Source: Streptococcus sp. DD10 (GTDB lineage: Bacteria; Bacillota; Bacilli; Lactobacillales; Streptococcaceae). Taken from it: DNA of 33,971 bases. Both the position numbers and the translations under genes were made by a program. Positions 6,974-15,577 of this stretch are shown here, piece after piece (positions within the stretch are counted from its first letter, which is position 1; each line of letters opens with the position of its first letter). The DNA is taken from positions 1 through 33,971 of the forward strand of contig NZ_KQ969164.1 of the NCBI RefSeq assembly GCF_001578805.1, given 5' to 3'. The notes under the pieces are model-generated. The model saw only the letters and a program-made list of their open reading frames with translations. It had not been told where the DNA came from and searched no databases.

Positions 6974-8070
6974 TTACTAAATTCTTTCTCTACGACTTCT
7001 AAGGCACGCTCAATGACCACGTGCATGTCGTAGTATTTATAGTCTGCTAGACGTCCACAGAAGATGACCTTGTCATTTTTCTCAGCTTCTTCCTGGTACT
7101 TGGCAAACATAGCATTGTTTTTAGCATCATTGATTGGATAGTAAGGTTCATCTCCACGTTTCCAATCTGCTGGATATTCACGGGTGATGACAGTCTTAGG
7201 CTGGGTACCATACTCGAAATGCTTGTGCTCAATGATACGAGTATAAGGAATTTCACGTTCTGTGTAATTGACTACTGCATTACCTTGATGGTTTTCTTCA
7301 TCCAGGACTTCGTGTTCAAAATGAAGACTACGATACTCAAGCTCTCCGTGTTTGTAATCAAAATACTGGTCAATCATCCCTGTAAAGACAACTTTATCAG
7401 CTGAAGCTTCAAGCTCTTCACGATTGGCAAAGAAATCTACTCCAAGCTCTACTTCCACATCGCCTAGCATGTTTTCAATGATGACATTGTAACCACCGAT
7501 TGGAATCCCTTGGTAACGGTCATTAAAGTAGTTGTTATCAAAGGTCAAGCGAACTGGAAGACGTTTGATGATAAAGGGTGGAAGGTCTGTGGCAGAACGT
7601 CCCCACTGCTTTTCTGTATAGCCCTTAATCAACTTTTCGTAGATGTCTGGACCAATCAACTTGATAGCCTGTTCTTCAAGATTTTTAGGCTCAACATCCT
7701 TCATGTCAGCCGTTTGTTCCGCAATCTTGTCCTTAACTTCTTGAGGAGTCTTAGTACCCCACATGGCATAGAAGGTATTCATGTTGAAGGGAAGATTGTA
7801 AAGACTACCCTTGTAGTTAGCTACTGGTGAATTAATATAGTTATTAAATTCAGCGAACTGGTTGACATAGTCCCACACTTTTTTATTTGACGTATGGAAA
7901 ATGTGGGCACCGTACTTGTGAACATTAATCCCTTCCACTTCTTCACAGTAGATATTACCACCAATGTGATCCCGTTTGTCAATGACTTTTACTTTTTTAC
8001 CTCGTTTAGTAGCTTCGTGTGCGAAGATTGCTCCAGACAAACCAGCACCAACGATCAAATAATCGTACAT
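6970..8070 (-). CDS. glf: UDP-galactopyranose mutase
   Basis: Glf is a flavoenzyme that interconverts UDP-galactopyranose and UDP-galactofuranose, supplying the activated Galf for the polysaccharide. The 366-residue protein has the family's length and begins with the FAD-binding Rossmann motif DYLIVGAGLSGAIFAHEA, followed by VIDKRDHIGGN near residue 30 and KYGAHIFHTS near 52. A WGTKTPQE segment near 104, GYTEKQWG near 150 and a C-terminal GRLADYKYYDMH near 340 are also typical. An AAGGAG-type ribosome binding site precedes the ATG at 8068-8070. It lies 10 nt after wzx and overlaps the next Stealth gene by four bases. Its presence predicts Galf in the surface glycan. Confidence 0.97.
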   Translation of the reverse strand: MYDYLIVGAGLSGAIFAHEATKRGKKVKVIDKRDHIGGNIYCEEVEGINVHKYGAHIFHTSNKKVWDYVNQFAEFNNYINSPVANYKGSLYNLPFNMNTFYAMWGTKTPQEVKDKIAEQTADMKDVEPKNLEEQAIKLIGPDIYEKLIKGYTEKQWGRSATDLPPFIIKRLPVRLTFDNNYFNDRYQGIPIGGYNVIIENMLGDVEVELGVDFFANREELEASADKVVFTGMIDQYFDYKHGELEYRSLHFEHEVLDEENHQGNAVVNYTEREIPYTRIIEHKHFEYGTQPKTVITREYPADWKRGDEPYYPINDAKNNAMFAKYQEEAEKNDKVIFCGRLADYKYYDMHVVIERALEVVEKEFSK

Positions 8071-8080
8071 ATTTTTCTCC

Positions 8081-9496
8081 TTAGTTTTTCATTAACTGTT
8101 GTTTCAAATCTTTCATATCAACGACACGTAAGACAATAATCAAGACGATATAAATGATAGCACCAACAAGACCATCTACTGCTACATTAAGCATAGGATT
8201 AAATTGGACAAACATCTTAAAGACAAAGAGTCCAAGATACATGATAACTGATGCTAAGATAATTTTTGACATGGCTGGAAGGATTGAAACATCCTTGATG
8301 AATCTCCTTGAAAAATTCAATTGAATAACCCATACCAAAGCCTCTGTTAAAACTGATACAATGGATGCTCCGACAAAGCCAAATGGAGGAATCAACAAGA
8401 GATTAAATCCCACACTGACAACGGCTGGAATAGTCGTAGAGAGCATAAACTCACGATGTTTATTATGTGGAATCAAAATCTGGATTCCCATAATATTTGT
8501 CCAACCGATAAAGAACATCCTAAAGACCATAATAGCAATAGCAAGATAAGCCTCTTGGAAATCTTTCCCTAGGAAGAAACTCACAAAGTCCTTATTGACG
8601 ATCAAGAGACCTGCTATAATCGGGAAAATCACCAGATTATAAATCAAGAAAGACAACTCATGCATCTTGTTAACCGCCTTATGGTCACCACTAGACAAGA
8701 GTCCAGATACCCTAGGAAGCATCACACTTCCTAAAGACGTCACTAATGTTAAAAGGATATTGATAATCTTCAATGCCTGGTCATAAATACCGACATCATT
8801 GGTAGATGACAAGGCACCCAGCATGGTACGATCCAAAGTCACGTACAGTGAAATGGCAACCTGAGGAAGAAACAGCAAAATAACAGGTTTGAGATGTTTC
8901 TTAGCATAGTCTATGTCAAATTGAGGCTTACCAATATAAGACCTTGCTGGAAGCCACATACTCAACTGTCCTAGCAACTCGAAGAAGGTCAGAAGAAAAA
9001 CATAAAGATACAAATCATCCGGTGTTTTCACAAATAGGAAGATGGAAATAACTCCTAAGACCTTCACCGTTGTATTTCTTGCAGTAATACGACGAAAATC
9101 CTCCAAACCTTGGAATAACCAAGAAATGTCCATTCCTTTCGATATCAAGCTTAGTCCTAAAATATAGGCTACCAAATTCTGCATGGAAGGCAGAAGGAAA
9201 CACAAGATAGCGTATAAAATGATAGACAGAACGGTCGCTGCCAACTGAAGAGTGTAAATCCCCCAAAAATTTTTGCGAACATCCTTTCGATGCCCTGAAA
9301 TCTCCTTAGTTCCATAGTTAGCAACCCCCAAAGTCGCCAAAAGAATAAAGTAGGTCACAATAGAGTTAAAGTAACCATAAGTACCTAAATCTTTTGAACT
9401 AAAAATCCGAGTAACATAAGGGGTCGTAATGATTGGTAAAACAATGACCAGTAATTGATAGGAAAGATTATAGGCGTAATTTTTTAAAACTTTCAT
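8081..9496 (-). CDS. wzx: Wzx repeat-unit flippase
   Basis: Wzx moves the undecaprenyl-diphosphate-linked repeat unit from the inner to the outer face of the membrane. The 471-residue protein is hydrophobic throughout, with about 12-14 membrane segments, and belongs to the polysaccharide (MOP/MATE-like) exporter superfamily. The N-terminal stretch KNYAYNLSYQLLVIVLPIITTPYVTRIF followed by LGTYGYFNSIVTYF is typical; IPHNKHREFMLSTTIPAVV and LLIPPFGFVGASIVSVLTE near residues 345-385 are also family features. It sits between wzy and glf. A 49-nt gap separates it from wzy, the largest gap inside the operon, but I see no clear promoter or terminator there. Flippases usually match their own repeat unit, so this one should have travelled with the neighbouring wzy and transferases. 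Confidence 0.93.
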   Translation of the reverse strand: MKVLKNYAYNLSYQLLVIVLPIITTPYVTRIFSSKDLGTYGYFNSIVTYFILLATLGVANYGTKEISGHRKDVRKNFWGIYTLQLAATVLSIILYAILCFLLPSMQNLVAYILGLSLISKGMDISWLFQGLEDFRRITARNTTVKVLGVISIFLFVKTPDDLYLYVFLLTFFELLGQLSMWLPARSYIGKPQFDIDYAKKHLKPVILLFLPQVAISLYVTLDRTMLGALSSTNDVGIYDQALKIINILLTLVTSLGSVMLPRVSGLLSSGDHKAVNKMHELSFLIYNLVIFPIIAGLLIVNKDFVSFFLGKDFQEAYLAIAIMVFRMFFIGWTNIMGIQILIPHNKHREFMLSTTIPAVVSVGFNLLLIPPFGFVGASIVSVLTEALVWVIQLNFSRRFIKDVSILPAMSKIILASVIMYLGLFVFKMFVQFNPMLNVAVDGLVGAIIYIVLIIVLRVVDMKDLKQQLMKN

Positions 9497-9545
9497 AAGT
9501 ATATGACTCTGTTTAGACTTTCTAAATGATATACCTCTGCTTCAA

Positions 9546-10712
9546 TTACAAAAAATCTTTATCAGTCTTCATCACAAAGAGTCGACTAATCAATAGGATA
9601 AGAGGTGAGTAACGAAGAACAAGCATTTGGGGATCAAACATGCCATGAATGATCATAACCCCTAAGCAGGCAAGAATGATATCTTTTCGATTAGTTATAA
9701 AATAATTCATGACCCGTGTTAAAGCCAATAACATGAATGCACTAACAGCCAATCCATCAATTACGAGTAACTGCACAAATGAACTATCAATAAAGTTATA
9801 ATCGCTTGAATAGTTACCAAAAATATCCATGGTCGTAAATGAGATTGGTCGACCTAATAAGGAAACACCAAAATTTCGGAACCCTTGAACACTTAGTCTC
9901 AGACGGTTATGCGTAAATTGGTCAACTAGATGGAATAAATCACCAGTTGAATAGAAACAAAAATAGAGAGTAATGAACAATGCAATAATAAAACCATACT
10001 TAGCAAGATTTGCTGTTATGACATTACTATCTATGAAATCAAACTTAAAGACCTTCAGACTGAATAACGCATAAGTCAAAATCAAGAGACTTAGATAAAG
10101 TGGACTTGAGGTTGAAGTCTGTTGGTGCATATAAAATGTAGCAAACAGTAGAGCTAACAACTCTAGATAAGAAACTTTCTTTCCTCTGAACATTAAGTAA
10201 CTACATAGGGCAAAGAACATACGTTGAGAGGCAAAGGACACATAATTGAATCCTAAACTATAACGATAACCACTATCTGCACTCATCAACATATTTGAGA
10301 TAATGCCCATCTTACTAGCTAGAATAGTTACAAACAGCACTAAAAAGGTGGCAAAAGAAAAGGTCCCTAATAACTTCTTGAACTCTATATCCCTAGCTGA
10401 GAAAACCAACAGCAAAACGTTTATATCAGGAAAACCATCTCGATTTTTTGACACAATTAACATGGTCAAGGTAAATAATAAGAAAATTATTAATTCCTTC
10501 AAGTGGTATCTGAAATAATTTATGGTATCAGGGAGGTTAATGAGTTCCTTTATCGTAATCATGCCTATTGTAAAATACAGCAAGATACGATAGAGCGACA
10601 AAAAACCATCCAACCTTATAAAATAAGTTGTAGTTACCAGAGATGCAAATAATACCCAAACAAAGAGTGTAAATAAATAGATTTTCTCTGAGATAAAGCG
10701 ACTGCTATTCAC
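9546..10712 (-). CDS. wzy: Wzy polysaccharide polymerase
   Basis: Wzy joins repeat units outside the membrane into long chains. The 388-residue protein has about 10-12 membrane segments with little else conserved, as usual for Wzy. A large periplasm-side loop of about residues 265-315 (containing TGDLFHLVDQFTHNRLRLS and the stretch up to DIFGNYSSDYNFIDSSF) precedes the last membrane segments, and the NRLRLS... GR pattern is common in O-antigen polymerases. The start is GTG at 10710-10712, with GGAAAG about 4 nt upstream. Identification rests on topology and on position between the glycosyltransferases and wzx; no other polymerase candidate is present in the operon. The region is noticeably richer in A and T than the wzg-wchF part, which fits exchange between strains. 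Confidence 0.85.
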   Translation of the reverse strand: MNSSRFISEKIYLFTLFVWVLFASLVTTTYFIRLDGFLSLYRILLYFTIGMITIKELINLPDTINYFRYHLKELIIFLLFTLTMLIVSKNRDGFPDINVLLLVFSARDIEFKKLLGTFSFATFLVLFVTILASKMGIISNMLMSADSGYRYSLGFNYVSFASQRMFFALCSYLMFRGKKVSYLELLALLFATFYMHQQTSTSSPLYLSLLILTYALFSLKVFKFDFIDSNVITANLAKYGFIIALFITLYFCFYSTGDLFHLVDQFTHNRLRLSVQGFRNFGVSLLGRPISFTTMDIFGNYSSDYNFIDSSFVQLLVIDGLAVSAFMLLALTRVMNYFITNRKDIILACLGVMIIHGMFDPQMLVLRYSPLILLISRLFVMKTDKDFL

Positions 10713-10740
10713 AAGTACTTTCCATACCTTTCAATTATTC

Positions 10741-11733
10741 TTATAAATGTTGTAATATCATCTGCGTTTTTTTAAGGTAAATCAGAACAACATACATTCG
10801 ACATTTCAACAACAGTTTTATAAGTGGATTTAATACTGAAGAATCATTCTTAATAAAATCCGCTATATCCTGTTTCTTACAAATTTCTTTAACCAGCTTA
10901 ACTTTTTTATTAACTGGTAACTTTTGTTTGGTAATATTGTAGATATTACTCATCAAAATTCTTGCTTTTACATTATTATCAAGACTTGAATTGTCTAAAT
11001 GCCAATCCTCTAATAAGTTATCAACTAACTTCAATTCTTGAAGCTGATATTGAAGACGTTTGGGGTTATAGCCCGACATGGCGGAACCATTTCTACCAAT
11101 GACATAAACGTAATAGGAATCTTGAGAAAGATAAATCTTATTGACATTACGATAAACATCAAGATTAAAGCGGACATCTTCACCTAACTCATACTGCTCA
11201 AAAGAAAGGTTATTTTCAAGAAGAAATTCTCTGCGATAAATCTTATTCCAAACTGTGTACAGCATGTCCGATAAGAATAGTTCTTTAAATATCTTGATAA
11301 AACCATCCTTGTCGTAACTCCCTTTAAACGGAAGTGACTTTTCAGTACAGCTCTTCTCAGTTAAATCTTCCTCAAAAGAATTATAATAACTAAAAATAAC
11401 TAAATCTAAATCTGACACTAGCTTATCAGCAAAATCAGCAAAGAGATTCCCAACAAGATAATCATCACTATCAACGAAGTAGACAAACTCTCCCCTGGAT
11501 TTGGACAAGCCAAAATTACGTGCCGAGCCAACACCATGGTTTGCAATATGATAAACTGAGATATTTGAATACTCACTAGCATAAATATCGCAAATACTGC
11601 CGCTACTATCAGTAGATCCATTGTCTATCACTATAATCTCCAAGTCATTATAATGTTGAGAAATAATACTTTTCAAACAACGATCAATGTATTTCTCGAC
11701 ATTATAAACTGGAATAATAACAGAAAATTTCAA
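10741..11733 (-). CDS. GT2-family glycosyltransferase
   Basis: This 330-residue inverting glycosyltransferase has the GT-A fold. It begins MKFSVIIPVYNVEKYIDRCL, followed by IIVIDNGSTDSSG (residues 33-45), GVGSARNFGL near 67 and the metal-binding DSDD near residue 88. The C-terminal half carries YELGEDVRFNLDVYRN near 180, which resembles the acidic catalytic-base region of the family. It should add one sugar to the lipid-linked repeat unit on the cytoplasmic side. The donor cannot be told from the sequence. It lies directly between another GT2 gene (20-nt gap) and wzy (28-nt gap). IDNG instead of the more usual VDDG in the second motif is a small oddity. Confidence 0.87.
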   Translation of the reverse strand: MKFSVIIPVYNVEKYIDRCLKSIISQHYNDLEIIVIDNGSTDSSGSICDIYASEYSNISVYHIANHGVGSARNFGLSKSRGEFVYFVDSDDYLVGNLFADFADKLVSDLDLVIFSYYNSFEEDLTEKSCTEKSLPFKGSYDKDGFIKIFKELFLSDMLYTVWNKIYRREFLLENNLSFEQYELGEDVRFNLDVYRNVNKIYLSQDSYYVYVIGRNGSAMSGYNPKRLQYQLQELKLVDNLLEDWHLDNSSLDNNVKARILMSNIYNITKQKLPVNKKVKLVKEICKKQDIADFIKNDSSVLNPLIKLLLKCRMYVVLIYLKKTQMILQHL

Positions 11734-11753
11734 TTTTGACTCCTAAAATAATA

Positions 11754-12728
11754 TCAGAAAACGTTTTGAATACTGAAGGCTAGTTTTAAAACTTTAAGTC
11801 TAAACAGTACATATTTTAACTTATTTGGTTGGTCTTTCATTTGAGAAAGAGAAACATTATTTTTAAGCAATTCTTGCTTCACTTCATCAGTAATGTTTCT
11901 ATATTTTTTATCTAATTTAGATTTATACAAACTTGCTAATATATGAACCAATCCGTTTACATAATAACGTTGTGACATTTGCAACTCTTCTTTACTTAAT
12001 TGTGAACGGACAAACTCAGAATAAAAAACTTCTTTGTAGAATCCAAACATATCACTAAATTTCTTTTCATTCCATGACTGAGTAATAGAATCAGGATTAT
12101 CGATTAGATAGTGATAATACTTTTGATTTGTCGCATAAACCATCTTAGCTGAAAGAAATAGTTTGTAATTGGTGCCAAGATCTTCATAGTATTTACCAAT
12201 AGGAAACTGAATGTCATTATCAGTAAATAAAGACTTTCTATAGATTTTGTCATTAGCAAAACCAGTAATATAACTATGGCTAAGCAGCTGTACAAAAGCA
12301 TCTTTACCCTCAAAAACTTGAGTCACTAATGAATCCGAAACGATAGCATCTTCTTCACCCTTTACAAACTCTCGATTAAAAGAGATAATATCAAACTTCT
12401 GGGATTCCACCACTTCTGCTAACGCTATAAAGGTGTCTGGTTCAATCCAATCATCTGAATCAGGGAAATAGACATATTCTCCCTCAGCATGAGAAATACC
12501 AGTGTTACGAGCTGCAGATAGCCCACCATTCTTCTTATGAATAACTGAGATAAAGTCATACGCTTTAGCATAGGCATCACAAACTTGAGGAGAACGATCG
12601 GTGCTTCCGTCATCAACTAACAGAATGTCATAATCTTTCCACTCTTGAACAAGAATGCTTTCAATACAACGCTTTAGATATTTTTCAACATTATAAACTG
12701 GAATGACGACGGTTAAAAGTGGTTTCAT
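11754..12728 (-). CDS. GT2-family glycosyltransferase
   Basis: This 324-residue GT-A glycosyltransferase begins MKPLLTVVIPVYNVEKYLKRC. It continues with ILLVDDGSTDRSP (residues 35-47), GGLSAARNTGI near residue 68, and DSDDW near 90, where the aspartates bind the metal and nucleotide sugar. KYYEDLGTNYKLFLSA near residue 180 matches the catalytic-base region. Only the N-terminal third closely resembles the next gene; the C-terminal halves differ, so they are not a recent duplication and probably use different acceptors. It is likely to add an internal sugar of the repeat unit. Gaps to both neighbours are about 20 nt. Confidence 0.88.
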   Translation of the reverse strand: MKPLLTVVIPVYNVEKYLKRCIESILVQEWKDYDILLVDDGSTDRSPQVCDAYAKAYDFISVIHKKNGGLSAARNTGISHAEGEYVYFPDSDDWIEPDTFIALAEVVESQKFDIISFNREFVKGEEDAIVSDSLVTQVFEGKDAFVQLLSHSYITGFANDKIYRKSLFTDNDIQFPIGKYYEDLGTNYKLFLSAKMVYATNQKYYHYLIDNPDSITQSWNEKKFSDMFGFYKEVFYSEFVRSQLSKEELQMSQRYYVNGLVHILASLYKSKLDKKYRNITDEVKQELLKNNVSLSQMKDQPNKLKYVLFRLKVLKLAFSIQNVF

Positions 12729-12749
12729 AGATTCTTCACCTAAATGTTT

Positions 12750-13388
12750 TTATGTTAAGTCTGCTCCACCCTTATTCAACCAAGTTACAACATTAAAATA
12801 ACGGTGGTAAGTTTTTAAATCGATTCCAACATGCCCTTGTTTTTCAGCTGATTTAAAGTGTATCAATGAAGGTAAGTTGCTATGATTCTTTGAAGAGAAG
12901 ATAACCTTACTCTTATATGGAAGCTCCTCAAACTCTTTCATCAACTCATAGGTGCAGGCATCATTATCATTGAACTTAAAATACAAATTATCCCAATGTA
13001 TTCTCTTCAAACGGCGTTGCCATTTTTGTGTAGCTTCTTCTTCATCTGCGTAATGCAAAAAATGAAGTTCAATATCATCAAGAAGTGCAAGGGGATAAGC
13101 ATTATCAAAGTTTTTGATATATTTTGATTCCTTAACAAATTTCAGGGAGATATTTCCACTTAAATAGTGTTTTAAATTCTTGAGCATCTTGATGTAATCA
13201 GGCGAAAAGACAAACATTCCTACAAATGGTGTTTGATAAGGTAACCCCAGTTCCTGATAAACTTTTCCAGCCCAACAATTATCACAAATGATTGTGAAGT
13301 TTTTATTTTTGAGTCTTCGTCTAGGAATAAAATTAATAATTGGATAAACGATAGGTTTTATTCTATCTTTTAGTGATTTTCTTTCCAT
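12750..13388 (-). CDS. DUF1919-family polysaccharide biosynthesis protein
   Basis: The 212-residue protein shows the DUF1919 pattern: FTIICDNCWAGKVYQELGL at about residues 31-49, then TPFVGMFVFSPDYIKMLKNL near 54-73, and FKFNDNDACTYELMKEFEELPYKSKVIFSS in the middle. Members occur in capsule and exopolysaccharide clusters of many bacteria, but I know of no firmly established activity. A basic N-terminal tail precedes the domain; no membrane segment or signal peptide is visible, so it should act in the cytoplasm. It follows a Stealth gene (21-nt gap) and precedes a GT2 gene. A modification of the repeat unit or its precursor, or an unusual transferase step, is possible. The function is open. 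Confidence 0.75.
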   Translation of the reverse strand: MERKSLKDRIKPIVYPIINFIPRRRLKNKNFTIICDNCWAGKVYQELGLPYQTPFVGMFVFSPDYIKMLKNLKHYLSGNISLKFVKESKYIKNFDNAYPLALLDDIELHFLHYADEEEATQKWQRRLKRIHWDNLYFKFNDNDACTYELMKEFEELPYKSKVIFSSKNHSNLPSLIHFKSAEKQGHVGIDLKTYHRYFNVVTWLNKGGADLT

Positions 13389-13409
13389 AATCTCCTAATT
13401 ACCTTTGTT

Positions 13410-14411
13410 TTATAATTCAAAAGTACTCTTTTCAGGTAGAAACTCATCAAATGAAGCAATGAATTCTTTCATTACCTTATCTTCATCCTGAATGTTAAAG
13501 CCATCATTAATACACATAATTTTATATTTCTTCGAAACTAAAAGATTCCAGAAATCTGAATTTGCATCATCCAAAGAAAATAGTCCACCAATTTTTGAAT
13601 CACCAATAGCATATTGTCCACTAGCAATTTGCCAATATTTAAAAAGCCAAATATTTGTATCTGCTGGATTCCTAAAACGGCTAGCTGATGTTTTTTCTAA
13701 GATTTCCTTTTCTTTCTCCCATAAAAGAGCAAATGTTGATTTTAAAAGAGGATATGGAAGATGGCTTTCCCAGAAGCCACAAATAAATTTACTATTTTTA
13801 TAAAGTAAAGATTTTATAACTTGCTTTAAGCCCTGTTTCAGAGAAAAGAACTTCCCATTTTTCAAGATTTCTTCTTTGCTGAAATAACTTGTTATTATCT
13901 CCATATTATTAATTTGAAAGTTTCCTGTTCCAAATCGTTCAGGAATAATAGGAGATAAAGCAGTATTATACTTAGGTAGCCCTTTCTCAGAGAAAAAATC
14001 ACTTGGTGAAACTGGTGCCGTTAAATACATATCGTCGTTAAAACAAACAAAATGTTCTGACAAATTTGGTATTTTATGAATATTACATTCAATGGCATTA
14101 GATGAAAACACAGGTAGATAGTCATTGTTGATGATTTCTTTATGATCTATAACTTCTAATTTACTATTATCTAAATCTAACCAATCAGGTGTTTGATTGT
14201 CAGTTACTAAATAAACTTTATTCACCCAAGGTGCAAACTTCTCAACACCTCTAAACCAATACTTAAACGTCCCCCATTCACGGTACGCTTTATCGGAGTT
14301 CATATTATTTTCTGATGTTGTAAAAGTAGAGTCATATTTACTCTTTTTAGCTCTCCAATTAGGATCGCTCCCATCAACCCAGGTTACAACAAAATCTATC
14401 GGAAAATTCAT
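13410..14411 (-). CDS. Stealth-family sugar-1-phosphate transferase (proximal copy)
   Basis: This 333-residue protein is the second Stealth enzyme of the operon and comes first in transcription order. The conserved regions are all present: [15 protein letters not shown] at residues 5-19, [20 protein letters not shown] with TPDWLD near 51-80, [14 protein letters not shown] near 117-130, [11 protein letters not shown] near 222 and [10 protein letters not shown] near residue 295. In the last motif the usual DD is DG. It resembles the distal copy over the whole length, including the C-terminal PEKS(T/A)FE, yet differs at many positions. WefC-type enzymes of oral streptococci are the nearest relatives I know. 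Two such genes suggest two phosphodiester links per repeat unit, or two enzymes of which one has been replaced in function. Confidence 0.87.
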   Translation of the reverse strand: MNFPIDFVVTWVDGSDPNWRAKKSKYDSTFTTSENNMNSDKAYREWGTFKYWFRGVEKFAPWVNKVYLVTDNQTPDWLDLDNSKLEVIDHKEIINNDYLPVFSSNAIECNIHKIPNLSEHFVCFNDDMYLTAPVSPSDFFSEKGLPKYNTALSPIIPERFGTGNFQINNMEIITSYFSKEEILKNGKFFSLKQGLKQVIKSLLYKNSKFICGFWESHLPYPLLKSTFALLWEKEKEILEKTSASRFRNPADTNIWLFKYWQIASGQYAIGDSKIGGLFSLDDANSDFWNLLVSKKYKIMCINDGFNIQDEDKVMKEFIASFDEFLPEKSTFEL

Positions 14412-14429
14412 ATCACTTCCTCTTTATTT

Positions 14430-15575
14430 TTACTTCTTATATAACTCCGAGAAATTTCGAATGTAACTTTGTAATGAAAAGAGTTCTTTTTGGCGTTTGA
14501 CAGATGCCTTGCCAAATTGCTCTCTCTTCTCGGTGTCATCAGCCAATTCTTGAATAGCCTTAGACAATTCTGCAGGCTGATTTGGTGTGGCAAGAAGGCC
14601 ATTTTTACCTTCCTTAACCATTTCACAGACACCACCATGACGGTAGCCGACTACGGGTTTGCCACAAGCCATTGATTCGAGAACTACAGTTGGTAGAGGA
14701 TCTGGATTGGTACTTGGCAAGACAAAGATATCAAACATATTATAGAGCTCTGTCGTCTTGCTATAATAATCGATACGTTTAATCTGCCCAGCTACAGGTG
14801 AATCTGATATAGCCTTCTCCAGCTCATCAACTCGCCATTCTTCACCTTCAAAAGCACTCCCTGCCAGAAAGGCTACTGCTTTTGGATTAGCCTTTAAGAT
14901 TGGAGTGACAGCTTCTAGGAAGTCGCCTTGCCCTTTCCAAGCGTTCACTCGTCCAACCATTCCGATAACCAAGGCATCCTGTGCGATACCAAACTGGTCA
15001 CGAACTGCACTAGCATCCATTTCATGATAGACGGCATTGTCAACACCATTATAGATAACTTGAACTTGGTCATTTTTTACAAAGCGAGACTGCTTGACGT
15101 GGTTAGCCACAGCATTTGAAACTGTCACAATCGTATCAGCATAACGCCCCATCAAAAAGTTGATAAAATCAGAGATTGCTTTTGGTTTGACGATAATTTC
15201 ATGCACATGCCAAATCAAAGGTAATTTCAACTTACGTTTGAGATAAATCCCCTCAAGTACCGCAGTCGTATTATTGTGAATAAGAGTAATGCCATTATCC
15301 TTAGCATATTTAGCAATTTGCTTTGAATAACGATTATAAGAGCCAAAATACTCAAGAATTCCCTTAGAATTAAAATATTTACGGCGCAAGATTGGATAAT
15401 CGATAACTTTTACCTTAGCCCCAACCTTTTCCAATGCACTCACTAAGACACCATCGTTAGGCAAGATGACATGAGCTTCAAAGGCATCTTTATCCAGCCC
15501 CTTAATCAACTCCAACAAAACCTTGTCAGCACCATACATTTCGGCACCAGCGTGAAGATATAAAATTTTCTGCAT
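14430..15575 (-). CDS. GT4-family glycosyltransferase, probable third-sugar transferase
   Basis: The 381-residue protein is a retaining GT-B glycosyltransferase. The N-terminal half begins KILYLHAGAEMYGADKVLLE, with the glycine-rich acceptor-side loop; HNNTTAVLEG near residue 99, HVHEIIVKP near 123 and the SNAVANHVK segment follow. The C-terminal donor half includes YNGVDNAVYH near 175, GMVGRVNAWKGQGDFLEA near 200, FVLPSTNPDPLPTVVLESMA near 282 with the conserved glutamate, and GKPVVGYRHGGVCEMV near 305. It directly follows wchF (2-nt gap) in the place where oral streptococci have the transferase that adds the third sugar. Some databases would call it wefA; I leave the symbol open. The sugar is not readable from the sequence. 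Confidence 0.9.
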   Translation of the reverse strand: MQKILYLHAGAEMYGADKVLLELIKGLDKDAFEAHVILPNDGVLVSALEKVGAKVKVIDYPILRRKYFNSKGILEYFGSYNRYSKQIAKYAKDNGITLIHNNTTAVLEGIYLKRKLKLPLIWHVHEIIVKPKAISDFINFLMGRYADTIVTVSNAVANHVKQSRFVKNDQVQVIYNGVDNAVYHEMDASAVRDQFGIAQDALVIGMVGRVNAWKGQGDFLEAVTPILKANPKAVAFLAGSAFEGEEWRVDELEKAISDSPVAGQIKRIDYYSKTTELYNMFDIFVLPSTNPDPLPTVVLESMACGKPVVGYRHGGVCEMVKEGKNGLLATPNQPAELSKAIQELADDTEKREQFGKASVKRQKELFSLQSYIRNFSELYKK

Positions 15576-15577
15576 TT

